A stretch of DNA of 64,000 nt from Parvimonas sp015257355 (GTDB taxonomy: Bacteria > Bacillota > Clostridia > Tissierellales > Peptoniphilaceae): NCBI RefSeq assembly GCF_050262165.1, contig NZ_CP189844.1. One strand, given 5' to 3'. A model generated the notes under the pieces. It ran no database searches and was not told the origin of the DNA. It worked only from the letters and a program-made list of their open reading frames with translations. Below are positions 1 through 9,253 of the stretch, one piece after another. Position 1 is the stretch's first letter, and the number at the start of each line of letters is the position of its first letter. The position numbers and the translations under genes were made by a program.

Positions 1-330
1 CCTGTATTACCAAGTTTTTGGTCAGGGTCTCCATCAAAGAAGCCTCCCATACCAACCCAGTTCATAATAGTCATATCGAAGTTATCATTAGCGAATGCTT
101 CGTGGAATACACCCTTGAATGGTGATTCAGCAATGATACCAATTTTTTATAGTACCATTTTCGATTGGTGTTCCTTCATTTTCAACTACTGGATTTGGTT
201 TAAATCCTGATTCTTCTTTCTTTCCGCTGTCTTTGCTGTCTTTGCCATCTTTTCCAGTTTTAGCTCCACAGCCTGAAAGTATCATCAAACTAGCTAATGC
301 TAAAGCTGTTAATTTTGACGCTTTTTTCAT
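1..330 (-). pseudogene. Oligopeptide-binding lipoprotein, 5' part, frameshifted and cut by the window edge
   Basis: N-terminal part of an extracellular solute-binding protein family 5 lipoprotein, related to the three genes that follow. A lipoprotein signal with lipobox LSGC (Cys21) is followed by a charged Gly/Lys/Asp linker and the family segment VVENEGTPIENGTIK. The frame then hits a stop at 127-129. The family sequence continues in another frame (KIGIIAESPFKGVFHEAF...) to the window edge, so one extra base has entered the A6 run (T6 at 143-148 on the plus strand). With five A's the frame would be restored (TIKIGIIAESPF against TLKVAYISDSPF in the neighbour). RBS AAGGAGGAG precedes ATG 330. 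This is a broken gene, a phase-variable tract or a homopolymer sequencing error; the sequence cannot decide. Confidence 0.8.
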
Positions 331-475
331 CTTAAGTCTCCTCCTTGAGAAAAAAATAAATATTTTTCAAGATAATCGTTTTCTAATTTATATCACACAA
401 AAAATTTAGTTCTACTGTGATTTTATATGAGTATAACTCAACACTTAAGAAACATATCTTATCTTTACAACTAGA

Positions 476-504
476 ATTATAGCATAACATTTCCTAAAAC
501 AAAA
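476..504 (-). promoter_or_regulatory. Possible extended -10 promoter of the first lipoprotein gene
   Basis: TGCTATAAT (TATAAT complement at 476-481) has an extended -10 TG. The -35 region 17 bases upstream is only TTTTGT. This leader does not resemble the conserved leader of the three following paralogues. Confidence 0.35.
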
Positions 505-768
505 GTTTTTTTTTGATAAATTAAAATATAGACAAAATTATTAACTATAATAATGTTTTAACACTTAACTTATTCATTTAGCTTTTTATTTCAAGCAAAA
601 AATTTTTTGTATATAAAAAATCCCTTATTTTCAATATTTTAATTATTTTTTTTTTACTTTTAAAATTAAAAAAATATTAAAATTTTTACTTTTGAAAAAA
701 GTTACATTTTTTTAATAATTTCCTGATTTTGTAATTCAAATCACATTTTTAAAGTTTTTTTACAAAAA
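505..768. other. AT-rich spacer without a gene
   Basis: Very AT-rich stretch with many A and T runs between the terminator of the second lipoprotein gene and the promoter of the first. I see no coding potential, RNA gene or repeat here. Confidence 0.5.
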
Positions 769-792
769 AAGAAACCACTTTCGTGGTTTCTT
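769..792 (-). terminator. Intrinsic terminator of the 809-2590 gene
   Basis: Stem AAGAAACCAC/GTGGTTTCTT with a GAAA-type loop, followed on the minus strand by a T run. The identical hairpin ends the next two paralogues (2866-2889 and 4952-4975). Confidence 0.9.
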
Positions 793-808
793 ATTAATAA
801 TTTACTTA

Positions 809-2590
809 CTATTTAACTGGTTCTTCAGAAGTTAATTCAACATCATATAATCCAAAGCCAGAGCCTGGAGTTATATCCCATTTCTTAACTCTGTTGTTTA
901 CAGCAACTATATTTTTTCTAAATAGAGTTGGTACAACTGGTGCATTTTCAAACATATAGTTTGCAAATTCTTTGTATGCTTTTGATCTAAAATCTTTATC
1001 TACTGCTTCTACAGAGTTTATCTTAGCTAAGATAGCATCTAATTCTGGAGATGAAAATCTTGAGAAGTTAAATGCAGCTTTTCTTCCGTAAAGATTAGTT
1101 GGATTAGGGTTTGATCCTGTTCCCCAAGCTCCTTGGTAAACATCTATTTCTGGATCATCATTTTGAATTTTTTCGTAGAATGAGTTAAATTCAATTAATC
1201 TTCCAGTAGCAAGTTCAACATCTAATCCGATTGATCTCCATTGTTGGATATAGTAGTTAGCAATAGGTTCTTGAACAGCTCCACCTGACATTGAAGCGAA
1301 TTTAATTTTGAATGGTTGTCCATTCTTATCTTCTCTTAATCCGTCTCCGTTAACATCTTTGTATCCAGCTTCATCAAGAAGTTGTTTTGCTTTTTCAACA
1401 TCTAATGTATATCCTTTTAATGAATCATCATAGAATTCTTTAAATGCAGGAATCATTAATTGTGTTGCATTTCTTCTTAAACCTTGGAAGAATTTTGATC
1501 CAACTGCATTATTGTCAATTGCATAAGCCATAGCTTGACGTAATTTAACATCTGCCATCTTTGCATTAGGGTCAGTTACTACTTCACCTTTTTCTTTATC
1601 CCATTTACCTAGTTTAAATCCTATATAAGTATAAGATAATTCATCTTTAATACCAAGTTTAATATTTTTTAAATCTTTAACTTTGCTATAAAGATCTGAA
1701 TTCAATCCAACAGTTACATCATATTCTCCAGCTTGTAATGCAGCAACGATTTGTGCTGATGGTACAATTTTCCAAATAACAGTTTTAACTTTTGGTTGTC
1801 CTTTATAGTAATATGGGTTAGCTTCAAAAATTACTTGTTGTCCAGGAACTATTTCTTTAATATAGTAAGGTCCTGGAGATAATGGGTTCTTTCTAGTTAT
1901 GTCATGAGTTTCTTGTTCCTTAACAGGAATATCTTTTAACTTATGACTTGGAACTGGCTCAGATGGAATTCCACCACCCCAAAGGATACTAGGAGTGAAT
2001 TCTTTAAAATTAACTTCAAATTGTTTATCACTTAAAGTTTTGAAACCTGATATTTCTTTAGCTTTTCCATCATGATATTCTTCAATACCAACTACATTTC
2101 TTATATCGCCAGTAAAACGAACACCTGTGTAGTCTTTATCAGCTATAATTTTATAGTATTCTAAGAAGTCTGCTGATGTAACAGGAGTTCCATCATTCCA
2201 TGTATATTTTTCATTAATAGTTACAATTATTTTCTTTTCTTCTGGTTTAAATTCAACGTCAGCACCGCCGCCGTTTACAATTTTAAAGTTTTCATCAACT
2301 TTGAATGTTCCACCAGCTGAATACTCTAAAATTTGCATATCTGGATCTGCTGTTGCGAATGCTAAATGGAAAATACCTGTAAATGGTGAGTCACTAATAT
2401 AAGCAACTTTTAATGTAGCATTTTCTACTGGAGTTCCTTCGTTTTCAACAACTAAGTTATCTTGAACCCCAGCTTCTTTCTTTTCTTCTTGTTTAGTGCC
2501 GTTAGATTCTTTCTTTTCACTCTTACCACAAGCGGAGAATAAAAAAGATGTTGCTAGACACAATGCAACTAATTTTGATAATTTTTTCAT
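809..2590 (-). CDS. Oligopeptide ABC transporter substrate-binding lipoprotein (family 5)
   Basis: Intact 593-residue extracellular peptide-binding lipoprotein of the OppA/DppA class (SBP_bac_5), expected to be lipid-anchored outside the membrane and to deliver peptides to an ABC permease. No permease or ATPase gene lies in this window. The signal peptide ends in lipobox FSAC (Cys21), followed by a Lys/Glu-rich linker. Family features include NEKYTWNDGTPVTSADF near residue 150 and the downstream block with RQAMAYAIDN. The start is ATG 2590 because GGGAG lies nine bases upstream; an in-frame extension to 2662 would run through the structured leader. It is the second of four tandem paralogues and has its own promoter and terminator. 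Peptide specificity cannot be read from sequence. Confidence 0.93.
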   Translation of the reverse strand: MKKLSKLVALCLATSFLFSACGKSEKKESNGTKQEEKKEAGVQDNLVVENEGTPVENATLKVAYISDSPFTGIFHLAFATADPDMQILEYSAGGTFKVDENFKIVNGGGADVEFKPEEKKIIVTINEKYTWNDGTPVTSADFLEYYKIIADKDYTGVRFTGDIRNVVGIEEYHDGKAKEISGFKTLSDKQFEVNFKEFTPSILWGGGIPSEPVPSHKLKDIPVKEQETHDITRKNPLSPGPYYIKEIVPGQQVIFEANPYYYKGQPKVKTVIWKIVPSAQIVAALQAGEYDVTVGLNSDLYSKVKDLKNIKLGIKDELSYTYIGFKLGKWDKEKGEVVTDPNAKMADVKLRQAMAYAIDNNAVGSKFFQGLRRNATQLMIPAFKEFYDDSLKGYTLDVEKAKQLLDEAGYKDVNGDGLREDKNGQPFKIKFASMSGGAVQEPIANYYIQQWRSIGLDVELATGRLIEFNSFYEKIQNDDPEIDVYQGAWGTGSNPNPTNLYGRKAAFNFSRFSSPELDAILAKINSVEAVDKDFRSKAYKEFANYMFENAPVVPTLFRKNIVAVNNRVKKWDITPGSGFGLYDVELTSEEPVK

Positions 2591-2747
2591 ATCTTTATCT
2601 CTCCCTTTTCTAATAAATTTACACGAATTACGGATCGCGCAATGGATTATAGACTTTAACAATAATCCTCTTTATTGTATTAAATAAAAACTTACAAAAT
2701 AAAGAAGCCCCCAGTTTGCTTCCCTTTCCGTTAACTCTATTTAACTT
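2591..2747 (-). promoter_or_regulatory. Structured 5' leader, copy 1 of a three-member family
   Basis: About 157-nt leader between a strong promoter and the lipoprotein start. It can form P1 (GGAAGC with GCTTCT, 2703-2723), P2 (GGATTA with TAATCC, 2644-2668) and P3 (GCGCGA with TCGTGT using G-U pairs, 2621-2640). The same three hairpins occur at the same places in the leaders at 4686-4837 and 6777-6927 with different but still paired stem sequences. Ligand or protein partner unknown. No T-box consensus is present. Confidence 0.7.
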
Positions 2748-2753
2748 TGAACT

Positions 2754-2782
2754 ATTATACTATATAAAAATTATTTTTGCAA
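2754..2782 (-). promoter_or_regulatory. Sigma-A promoter, TTGCAA-17-TATAAT
   Basis: -10 TATAAT (2754-2759) and -35 TTGCAA (2777-2782) with a 17-base spacer. The same promoter, almost base for base, precedes the next two paralogues. Confidence 0.85.
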
Positions 2783-2865
2783 TACTTTTTTAGAAAAAAA
2801 TAAACTTTGTTTTTAAAATAACATAAAACTTAGGAAAATAACATTTTCCCGTTAAGTAAATAAAA

Positions 2866-2889
2866 AAGAAACCACTTTCGTGGTTTCTT
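2866..2889 (-). terminator. Intrinsic terminator of the 2906-4685 gene
   Basis: Same AAGAAACCAC/GTGGTTTCTT hairpin as at 769-792, followed by T's on the minus strand. Confidence 0.9.
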
Positions 2890-2905
2890 ATAAATAATTT
2901 ACTTA

Positions 2906-4685
2906 CTATTTAATTGGTTCTGGTGCTGTTAATTCAACATCCTTAACAGTAAATGTAGATCCAGGAGTTATATCCCATTTCTTAACTCTGTTGTTAACTG
3001 CAACTATACTCTTTCTGAATAGAGTTGGTACAACAGGAACATTTTCAAACATGTAGTTTGCAAATTCTTTGTATGCTTTTGATCTATAGTCTTTATCTAC
3101 TGCTTCTACAGAGTTTATCTTAGCTAAGATAGATAGCATCTAATTCTGGAGTTGCATATCTTGGGAAGTTGAATGCAGCTTTTCTTCCGTAGAAAGCTGT
3201 TGGGTTAGGGTTTGATCCTGTTCCCCAAGCTGCTTGGTAAACATCAATTTCAGGATCGTCTGCTTCAACTTTTTCATAGAAAGAGTTAATTTCTATAAGT
3301 CTTCCATTAGTAAGTTGAACATCTAATCCGATTGATTTCCATTGTTGCATATAGTATTGAGCTATTGGTTCAGCAGTAGCTCCACCTGACATTGAAGCGA
3401 AGTTAATCTTGAATGGTTGTCCATTTTTATCTTCTCTTATTCCATCGCCGTTAACATCTTTGTATCCAGCTTCATCAAGAAGTTGTTTTGCTTTTTCAAG
3501 ATCTATTGTATATCCTTTTAATGATTCATCATAATATTCTTTAAATGCAGGAATCATTAATTGTGTTGCATTTCTTCTTAAACCTTCATAGAATTTAGTT
3601 CCTACTAAGTTATTATCAATTGCGTAAGCCATAGCTTTACGTAATTTAACATCTGCCATCTTTGCATTAGGGTCAGTTACTACTTCACCTTTTTCTTTAT
3701 CCCATTTACCAAGTTTAAATCCTATATAGCTGTAAGATAAGTCATCTTGAACTCCTACTTTAATATTCTTTAAATCTTTAACTTTACTATAAAGGTCTGC
3801 ATTTAAGCTAACAGTTATGTCATATTCTCCAGCTTGTAGCGCTGCAACGATTTGTGCTGATGGAACTACTTTCCAAATAACAGTTTTAACTTTTGGTTGT
3901 CCTTTGTAGTAATATGGGTTAGCTTCAAAAACTACTTGTTGTCCAGGAACTATTTCTTTAATATAGTAAGGTCCTGGAGATAATGGGTTCTTTCTAGTTA
4001 TGTCATGAGCTTCTTGTTCCTTAACAGGAATATCTTTTAACTTATGACTTGGAATTGGTTCATAAGGAATTCCACCACCCCAAAGGATTCCTGGGTTAAA
4101 TGTTTTGAAATTAATTTCAAATTTCTTATCACTTAAAGTTTTAAAACCTGAAATGTCTTTAGTTTTTCCAGCATGATATTCATCTATACCAACTACATTT
4201 CTAATATCATCATCAAAACGGATACCTGTGTAGTCTTTATGAGCTACTATCTTATAGTATTCTAAGAAGTCTGCTGATGTAACAGGAGTTCCATCATTCC
4301 ATGTATATTTTTCATTAATAGTTATAATTACTTTCTTTTCTTCTGGTTTGAATTCGATATCGGCACCACCACCGTTGATTATCCTGAAGTTTTCATCAAC
4401 TTTAAAAGTTCCACCTGCACAATAAGTCATAATTTCTAAGTCTGAACTATTTTGTGAAAAAGCATAGTGGAAAATACCTGAAAATGGAGAGTCGCTTATA
4501 TAAGCAATCTTTAAAGTAGCATTTTCTACAGGAGTACCTTCGTTTTCGATAACTAAGTTATCTTGAACTCCAACTTCTTTCTTTTCTTCTTGGTTTGTTT
4601 TACTCTTGTTATTACTTTTACCACAAGCAGTAAATAAAAACGATGTTGCTAAACACAACGCAACGATTTTTGATAATTTTTTCAT
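2906..4685 (-). pseudogene. Oligopeptide-binding lipoprotein disrupted by a 4-bp tandem duplication
   Basis: Third paralogue of the peptide-binding lipoprotein family, with lipobox FTAC and the same domain order. The upstream frame runs from ATG 4685 (RBS AAGGGGG) to a stop at 3120 after ...PELDAIYLS. The remaining ~75 residues (LAKINSVEAVDKDYRSK...) continue in another frame to 2906. The intact neighbour reads ...PELDAILAKINSV. The cause is a duplicated GATA at about 3127-3135: one GATA in the neighbour, two here. The truncated product would lack the last part of the C-terminal lobe. The four-base duplication looks like replication slippage rather than a sequencing error. Divergence from neighbours is otherwise small, so inactivation appears recent. 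Confidence 0.85.
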
Positions 4686-4837
4686 ATCTAAATCCCCCTT
4701 TATGTATTTGTACGAATTAAGTACCGCACACGAGCGACAAAACACGTTAACAATCGCTCACTTTATTGTGTTATACAAAAAGTACAAATTTAAGAAGTGA
4801 TAACAAACACTTCTTTTTTGTTACTTCTCTTCAACTT
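4686..4837 (-). promoter_or_regulatory. Structured 5' leader, copy 2
   Basis: Leader of the frameshifted paralogue. P1 pairs AGAAGTG with CACTTCT (4793-4814), P2 pairs GAGCGA with TCGCTC (4732-4759), and P3 pairs GTGCGG with TCGTAC (4710-4729). P2 differs from copy 1 at four of six positions and every change is compensated. Confidence 0.7.
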
Positions 4838-4843
4838 TACAAT

Positions 4844-4872
4844 ATTATACTATATAAAAAATCTTTTTGCAA
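4844..4872 (-). promoter_or_regulatory. Sigma-A promoter, TTGCAA-17-TATAAT
   Basis: -10 at 4844-4849 and -35 at 4867-4872, 17-base spacer. Nearly identical to the promoters at 2754 and 6934. Confidence 0.85.
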
Positions 4873-4951
4873 TAGTTTTCTGTAAATTTTTTATTGATTT
4901 TTCAAAATATTTAGGAAAATACTATAACATTTTCCTATTAAGAAAACAAAA

Positions 4952-4975
4952 AAGAAACCACTTTCGTGGTTTCTT
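4952..4975 (-). terminator. Intrinsic terminator of the 4992-6776 gene
   Basis: Third copy of the AAGAAACCAC/GTGGTTTCTT hairpin with a T run downstream on the minus strand. Confidence 0.9.
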
Positions 4976-4991
4976 ATAAGTAATTTACTTA

Positions 4992-6776
4992 CTATTTAAT
5001 TGGTTCATCAGCTGTTAATTCAACATCGAATATAGTAAAGTTATTTCCTGGAGTTATATCCCATTTTTTAACTCTGTTGTTAACTGCAACTATACTCTTT
5101 CTGAATAGAGTTGGTACAACTGGAACATTTTCAAACATGTAGTTTGCAAATTCTTTGTATGCTTTTGATCTATATTCTTTATCTATTGCTTCTACAGAGT
5201 TGATTTTGTTTAGTATAGCATCTAATTCTGGAGTTGCAAATCTTGGGAAGTTAAATGATGCTTTTCTTCCGTAAAGACTAGTTGGGTTAGGGTTTGAACC
5301 TGTTCCCCAAGCAGCTTGGTAGATATCTATTTCTGGATCATCTGCTTGAACTTTTTCATAGAAAGAGTTAAATTCTATAAGTCTTCCATTAGTAAGTTGA
5401 ACATCTAATCCGATTAATTTCCATTGTTGGATATAGTAATTTGTAATTGGTTCTGCTATTGCACTACCTGACATTGAAGCGAAGTTAATCTTAAATGGTT
5501 GTCCATTTTTATCTTCTCTTATTCCGTCTCCATTAACATCTTTGTATCCAGCTTCGTCAAGAAGTTGTTTTGCTTTTTCTAAATCTATTGTATATCCTTT
5601 AATTGAATCATCATAGAATTCTTTAAATGCAGGAATCATTAATTGAGTTGCATTTCTTCTTAAACCTTCATAGAATTTAGTTCCTACTAGGTCATTATCT
5701 ATTGCATAAGCCATAGCTTGACGTAATTTAACATCTGCCATCTTTGCATTAGGATCAGGTATAGCTTCACCTTTTGCTTTATCCCATTTACCTAACTTAA
5801 ATCCTATATAACTGTAAGATAAATCATCTTGAACCCCTACTTTAATATTAGAAAGAGCCTTTACTTTGCTATAAAGATCTGCATTTAAGCTAACAGTTAA
5901 GTCATATTCACCAGCTTGTAGAGCTGCAACGATTTGTGCTGATGGAACTATCTTCCAAACAACAGTCTTAACCTTAGGTTGACCTTTATAGTAATATGGG
6001 TTAGCTTCAAAAATTACTTGTTGTCCAGGAACTATTTCTTTAATATAGTAAGGTCCTGGAGACAATGGATTCTTTCTAGTAATGTCATGAGCTTCTTGTT
6101 CTTTAACAGGAATATCTTTTAACTTATGACTTGGAACAGGTTCAAAAGGAATTCCACCACCCCAAAGGATAGCTGGGCTAAATGATTTAAAATTAATTTC
6201 AAATTTCTTATCACTTAAAATCTTAATACCTGAAATATCTTTAGCTTTTCCATCATGGTATTCATTTATACCAACTACATTTCTAATTTCATCATCAAAA
6301 CGAACACCAGTATAGTCTTTATGAGCTACTATCTTATAGTATTCTAAAAAGTCGGCTGATGTAACAGGAGTTCCATCATTCCATGTATATTTTTCATTAA
6401 TAGTTATTATTACTTTCTTTTCTTCTGGCTTAAATTCAATATCAGCTCCACCACCATTAGTTAACTTATAGTTTTCATCCATTTTAAACGTTCCATTTGT
6501 ACTATAAGCCAAAATTTCCATATCTGGATTTCCAGTTGCAAAAGCTTGATGGAAAATGCCTGTAAATGGAGAGTCGCTTACATAAGCAATTTTTAATGTA
6601 GCATTTTCTATAGGAGTTCCTTCATTTTCAATAACTAAATTATCTTGAACTCCAGAATCTTTTTTCTTTTCTTCTTGTTTAGTTCCGTTAGATTCTTTCT
6701 TTTCTGTCTTACCGCAAGCAGTAAATAAAAACGATGTTGCTAAACACAACGCTATGATTTTTGATAATTTTTTCAT
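4992..6776 (-). CDS. Oligopeptide ABC transporter substrate-binding lipoprotein (family 5)
   Basis: Intact 594-residue peptide-binding lipoprotein, the fourth and most upstream paralogue of the tandem set. Signal peptide with lipobox FTAC (Cys21), Lys/Glu linker, then SBP_bac_5 core with NEKYTWNDGTPVTSADF and RQAMAYAIDN. ATG 6776 is preceded by AGGAGGATTTAG. Differences from the 809-2590 protein are scattered, including the segments FTGIFHQAFATGNPD and ITPGNNFTIFDVEL, so the two intact copies could differ in peptide preference. It has its own promoter, structured leader and terminator, so each paralogue is a monocistron. Confidence 0.93.
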   Translation of the reverse strand: MKKLSKIIALCLATSFLFTACGKTEKKESNGTKQEEKKKDSGVQDNLVIENEGTPIENATLKIAYVSDSPFTGIFHQAFATGNPDMEILAYSTNGTFKMDENYKLTNGGGADIEFKPEEKKVIITINEKYTWNDGTPVTSADFLEYYKIVAHKDYTGVRFDDEIRNVVGINEYHDGKAKDISGIKILSDKKFEINFKSFSPAILWGGGIPFEPVPSHKLKDIPVKEQEAHDITRKNPLSPGPYYIKEIVPGQQVIFEANPYYYKGQPKVKTVVWKIVPSAQIVAALQAGEYDLTVSLNADLYSKVKALSNIKVGVQDDLSYSYIGFKLGKWDKAKGEAIPDPNAKMADVKLRQAMAYAIDNDLVGTKFYEGLRRNATQLMIPAFKEFYDDSIKGYTIDLEKAKQLLDEAGYKDVNGDGIREDKNGQPFKINFASMSGSAIAEPITNYYIQQWKLIGLDVQLTNGRLIEFNSFYEKVQADDPEIDIYQAAWGTGSNPNPTSLYGRKASFNFPRFATPELDAILNKINSVEAIDKEYRSKAYKEFANYMFENVPVVPTLFRKSIVAVNNRVKKWDITPGNNFTIFDVELTADEPIK

Positions 6777-6927
6777 ATCTAAATCCTCCTTTATGTATCT
6801 GTACGAATTAAGTATCGTACTTCGAGTAATTAGGTACGTTACCAGTTACTCACTGTATTGTGTTATAAAAAAGTCCAAAATTAAGAAGTGACCAGGACAC
6901 CTCTATCTCATTACTTCTCTTTAACTT
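6777..6927 (-). promoter_or_regulatory. Structured 5' leader, copy 3
   Basis: P1 pairs AGAGGTG with CACTTCT (6884-6904, one G-U), P2 pairs GAGTAA with TTACTC (6824-6851), and P3 pairs GTACGA with TCGTAC (6801-6820, perfect). The P2 loop keeps GGTAACGT and the P3 loop keeps TACTTAAT, shared with copy 2. Best-paired member of the family. Confidence 0.7.
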
Positions 6928-6933
6928 TATCAT

Positions 6934-6962
6934 ATTATACTATATAAAAAATCTTTTTGCAA
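6934..6962 (-). promoter_or_regulatory. Sigma-A promoter, TTGCAA-17-TATAAT
   Basis: -10 at 6934-6939, -35 at 6957-6962, 17-base spacer. Upstream to 7170 the sequence is AT-rich and holds no gene that I can see. Confidence 0.85.
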
Positions 6963-7175
6963 TACCTTCTTAAACTTTTTTGCAATTTTTATATAATTTA
7001 TATTTTATTTATGAAATTAATTACTGTGAATTTATGCTGAAGTGGCTATCTTACTAATTTTGTCAAAAATTTTATATTATATAATTATAGTTCGAAAAAG
7101 TGGCTTTAAAATAATTCTTTAATAAATTTTTTCTATTTAAAAAATTCATATATCTCCTATCTTTTATACAAAAAA

Positions 7176-7195
7176 GCAGACAAATAATTGTCTGC
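7176..7195 (-). terminator. Intrinsic terminator of the PadR module
   Basis: GCAGACAA/TTGTCTGC stem flanked by A and T runs, immediately downstream of the stop at 7201. Confidence 0.9.
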
Positions 7196-7200
7196 TTTTT

Positions 7201-8271
7201 TTATTTAATCTCTTTTAAATCTACAATTTTATCTAATTTACTTTTAATAAGCGAACTATCCATTGCTGTTCTAAAAATTTTCTCACTATCAATATATATA
7301 GTCTTTCTTGTACTATTTTTATTTTCACTTGATTTATTAATTGTAAAACTCTTTTCCTCACCATTTACTTTATATTTTACAACTATCTCTCCTGACATTG
7401 GCATTCCTTCAATAATTACCTTCTTTGCTCCAGTAATATTCAAATCAGTAGTTAAGGAATTCAAATCAACTTCAACAAAGTCTTTTACATTTTTTGTATC
7501 TACATTGACTTCTGGCAAATCATCATATTCCTCTTCATATGAACTCTTATCTCCTGATATGAGTAATTTTTCAATATTTGTAGTAGTATAATTCAATTTT
7601 TTTAATTTTATTTTTGGTATTTCGATTATTTCATCATTTACATCTTTTATTGTAAACTCATTAAATTGATTTAAAATATTTCTTATAGTTCTATCAAAAA
7701 ATAAATCTTTATCATATACACCATAAGTCAACTCTTTTTTTAGTAAATCATTATTTTTATTATCTTTTGATATTCCCATAATTTCAATAGGATTTTTAAC
7801 TTCAATTATAATTTTAGTCTTATCTTCCATATTATCCATTTTTGAGAATGTAGATGAAAATTTATTGTACATAACTGAATCTTCTATTATTTTACCAATA
7901 AAATTGAATCTTGAAAATTCTTCCTTTTTAATAGTTTTTGTTACTACATTAATTTTATTTTCATTTTTTTTATCAAAAACTACTTCATTTTCAAAATATT
8001 TATCCTTATAAATTACAGTTATATGATTATAATCATCCTCACTTTTCTTGATTTCTACATTATCTCCATTATATTTGATTAAGTCTACATATTTTATTTC
8101 CTTGTCAGTTTTCAAAATCTCTTTTGTAGTATAAGTCAATTTTTTCTCAATTTCTTCATCAACTCTCTTTTGAACTTCACAAAACATTTTGTAAGAACCT
8201 GTAAATCCTACAGCAATTAAACAAAATGAAACAATCGCTAATACTTTTAATTTAAAATATTTTCCTTTCAT
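7201..8271 (-). CDS. Membrane-anchored DUF4097-like protein of a PadR/HAAS module
   Basis: 356 residues. A single N-terminal membrane segment (about residues 8-27) is followed by a long extracytoplasmic region rich in short beta-strand-like stretches, as in DUF4097 'putative adhesin' proteins. The family call rests mainly on context: PadR regulator, HAAS-domain membrane protein, then this gene is a recurrent Firmicutes arrangement. Its start lies two bases from the stop of the upstream gene, so the two are translated together. No catalytic motif is visible. Probable role is in envelope stress sensing or surface structure; that part is inference. Confidence 0.6.
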   Translation of the reverse strand: MKGKYFKLKVLAIVSFCLIAVGFTGSYKMFCEVQKRVDEEIEKKLTYTTKEILKTDKEIKYVDLIKYNGDNVEIKKSEDDYNHITVIYKDKYFENEVVFDKKNENKINVVTKTIKKEEFSRFNFIGKIIEDSVMYNKFSSTFSKMDNMEDKTKIIIEVKNPIEIMGISKDNKNNDLLKKELTYGVYDKDLFFDRTIRNILNQFNEFTIKDVNDEIIEIPKIKLKKLNYTTTNIEKLLISGDKSSYEEEYDDLPEVNVDTKNVKDFVEVDLNSLTTDLNITGAKKVIIEGMPMSGEIVVKYKVNGEEKSFTINKSSENKNSTRKTIYIDSEKIFRTAMDSSLIKSKLDKIVDLKEIK

Positions 8272-8272
8272 A

Positions 8273-9253
8273 TTAGTCCTCCTTTGTTTTTTGCAAATAA
8301 ACTCTTGAATACATAAATTTTATTTTTATCCAATCATTATATTTTAAAACTAATCTATATATAAATATTGAATAATATTTTATCAATATGCACATTGCAA
8401 TAAAAAGTCCTATCGCAAGCATTATTGGAAAAACTATCCATAATGAATTAAGAGATAATGTTGATAAAGCTGTTAACACAACTGGAGTTAAGAAACTTGC
8501 AAGTCCAACTCCAAAAATAGTCATTCCTACGAATAAAAACCAAATTCCACCTAAAACTATAAAAATTACAGCGCATACTAGCGAAATTAATACAAGAGAA
8601 AATATTCCCTTTGAAAATATGAATATTAATATTAAATTTAAAATGGACATTATAAATGCTAAATCAAATCCTACGCTTAGTATATTACCAGTTCCTCTAA
8701 ATGCAAATAGTCCAAACAATAAAATAAAAATTATATTTACAAATGTTAGTAATTTTCCTTCTTTTGTTTGTAGCCCTTTATTTGTTCTAACTAAAAAAGA
8801 CATTGAAACTACATATATTCCCAACATTTCAGTTATACCTATTAGTGAATATAAACCTAAAAACATCTCTACAATTGAAAAAATTGCCAGAAACATAAAA
8901 GTGAAAATTCCATATTTTTCAAATAATTTATCACATTTATTTTCTATTATTTCAATTTCTCCACTTTTGTTTTTATCTGAAAGTCCTTTTTCAAACCAGC
9001 CGTCAAATTTTTTACTCAAATTATAAAAAGCACCTTTCTTACTGGAAATGTTTTTTTCTTCTTCCCTTATCTCTTGAACAATTTTCTTAGGAGAACCAAG
9101 CTCTAAAATTATTTCTTCTTCTGTTTTTCCATCAAGTTTTCCATTTAAAAAATATTCTTCATAATCTCTAAGAATATCTAAACTTTCCTCTTCTGAGTAA
9201 AATTTTAAGAGATAATCTCTTAAAACATCTAAATAATCATTTTTAGTTATCAT
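8273..9253 (-). CDS. HAAS domain (DUF1700) multi-pass membrane protein
   Basis: 326 residues. Residues 1-66 match the HAAS/DUF1700 signalling domain: a YLDVLRDYL helix, then DYEEYF and the hallmark ELGSPKKIVQEI. A charged linker follows, then several hydrophobic segments filling the C-terminal two thirds. HAAS domains occur in proteins encoded beside PadR regulators. ATG 9253 is chosen because AGAGGTG lies eight bases upstream; the in-frame GTG at 9262 overlaps that ribosome site. The start lies inside the 3' end of padR (11-base overlap), which indicates translational coupling. Confidence 0.8.
   Translation of the reverse strand: MITKNDYLDVLRDYLLKFYSEEESLDILRDYEEYFLNGKLDGKTEEEIILELGSPKKIVQEIREEEKNISSKKGAFYNLSKKFDGWFEKGLSDKNKSGEIEIIENKCDKLFEKYGIFTFMFLAIFSIVEMFLGLYSLIGITEMLGIYVVSMSFLVRTNKGLQTKEGKLLTFVNIIFILLFGLFAFRGTGNILSVGFDLAFIMSILNLILIFIFSKGIFSLVLISLVCAVIFIVLGGIWFLFVGMTIFGVGLASFLTPVVLTALSTLSLNSLWIVFPIMLAIGLFIAMCILIKYYSIFIYRLVLKYNDWIKIKFMYSRVYLQKTKED

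Noticed and set aside
127..330. A 67-residue stand-alone lipoprotein
   Set aside because: It ends in a frameshift; the next bases encode the rest of a family-5 binding protein in another frame.
2496..2687. Open frame on the plus strand over the leader and 5' end of a lipoprotein gene
   Set aside because: It runs antisense through a signal peptide and the structured leader, with no ribosome site.
2906..4685. Programmed frameshift in the third lipoprotein gene
   Set aside because: The shift is a simple four-base duplication with no slippery site, and the paralogues have one copy of GATA.
2591..6927. T-box riboswitch in the lipoprotein leaders
   Set aside because: No T-box antiterminator consensus and no specifier-loop architecture; P1 is only weakly terminator-like.
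8388..9026. 212-codon open frame on the plus strand
   Set aside because: It is the mirror of the HAAS membrane protein gene; no ribosome site, and the operon structure supports the minus strand.
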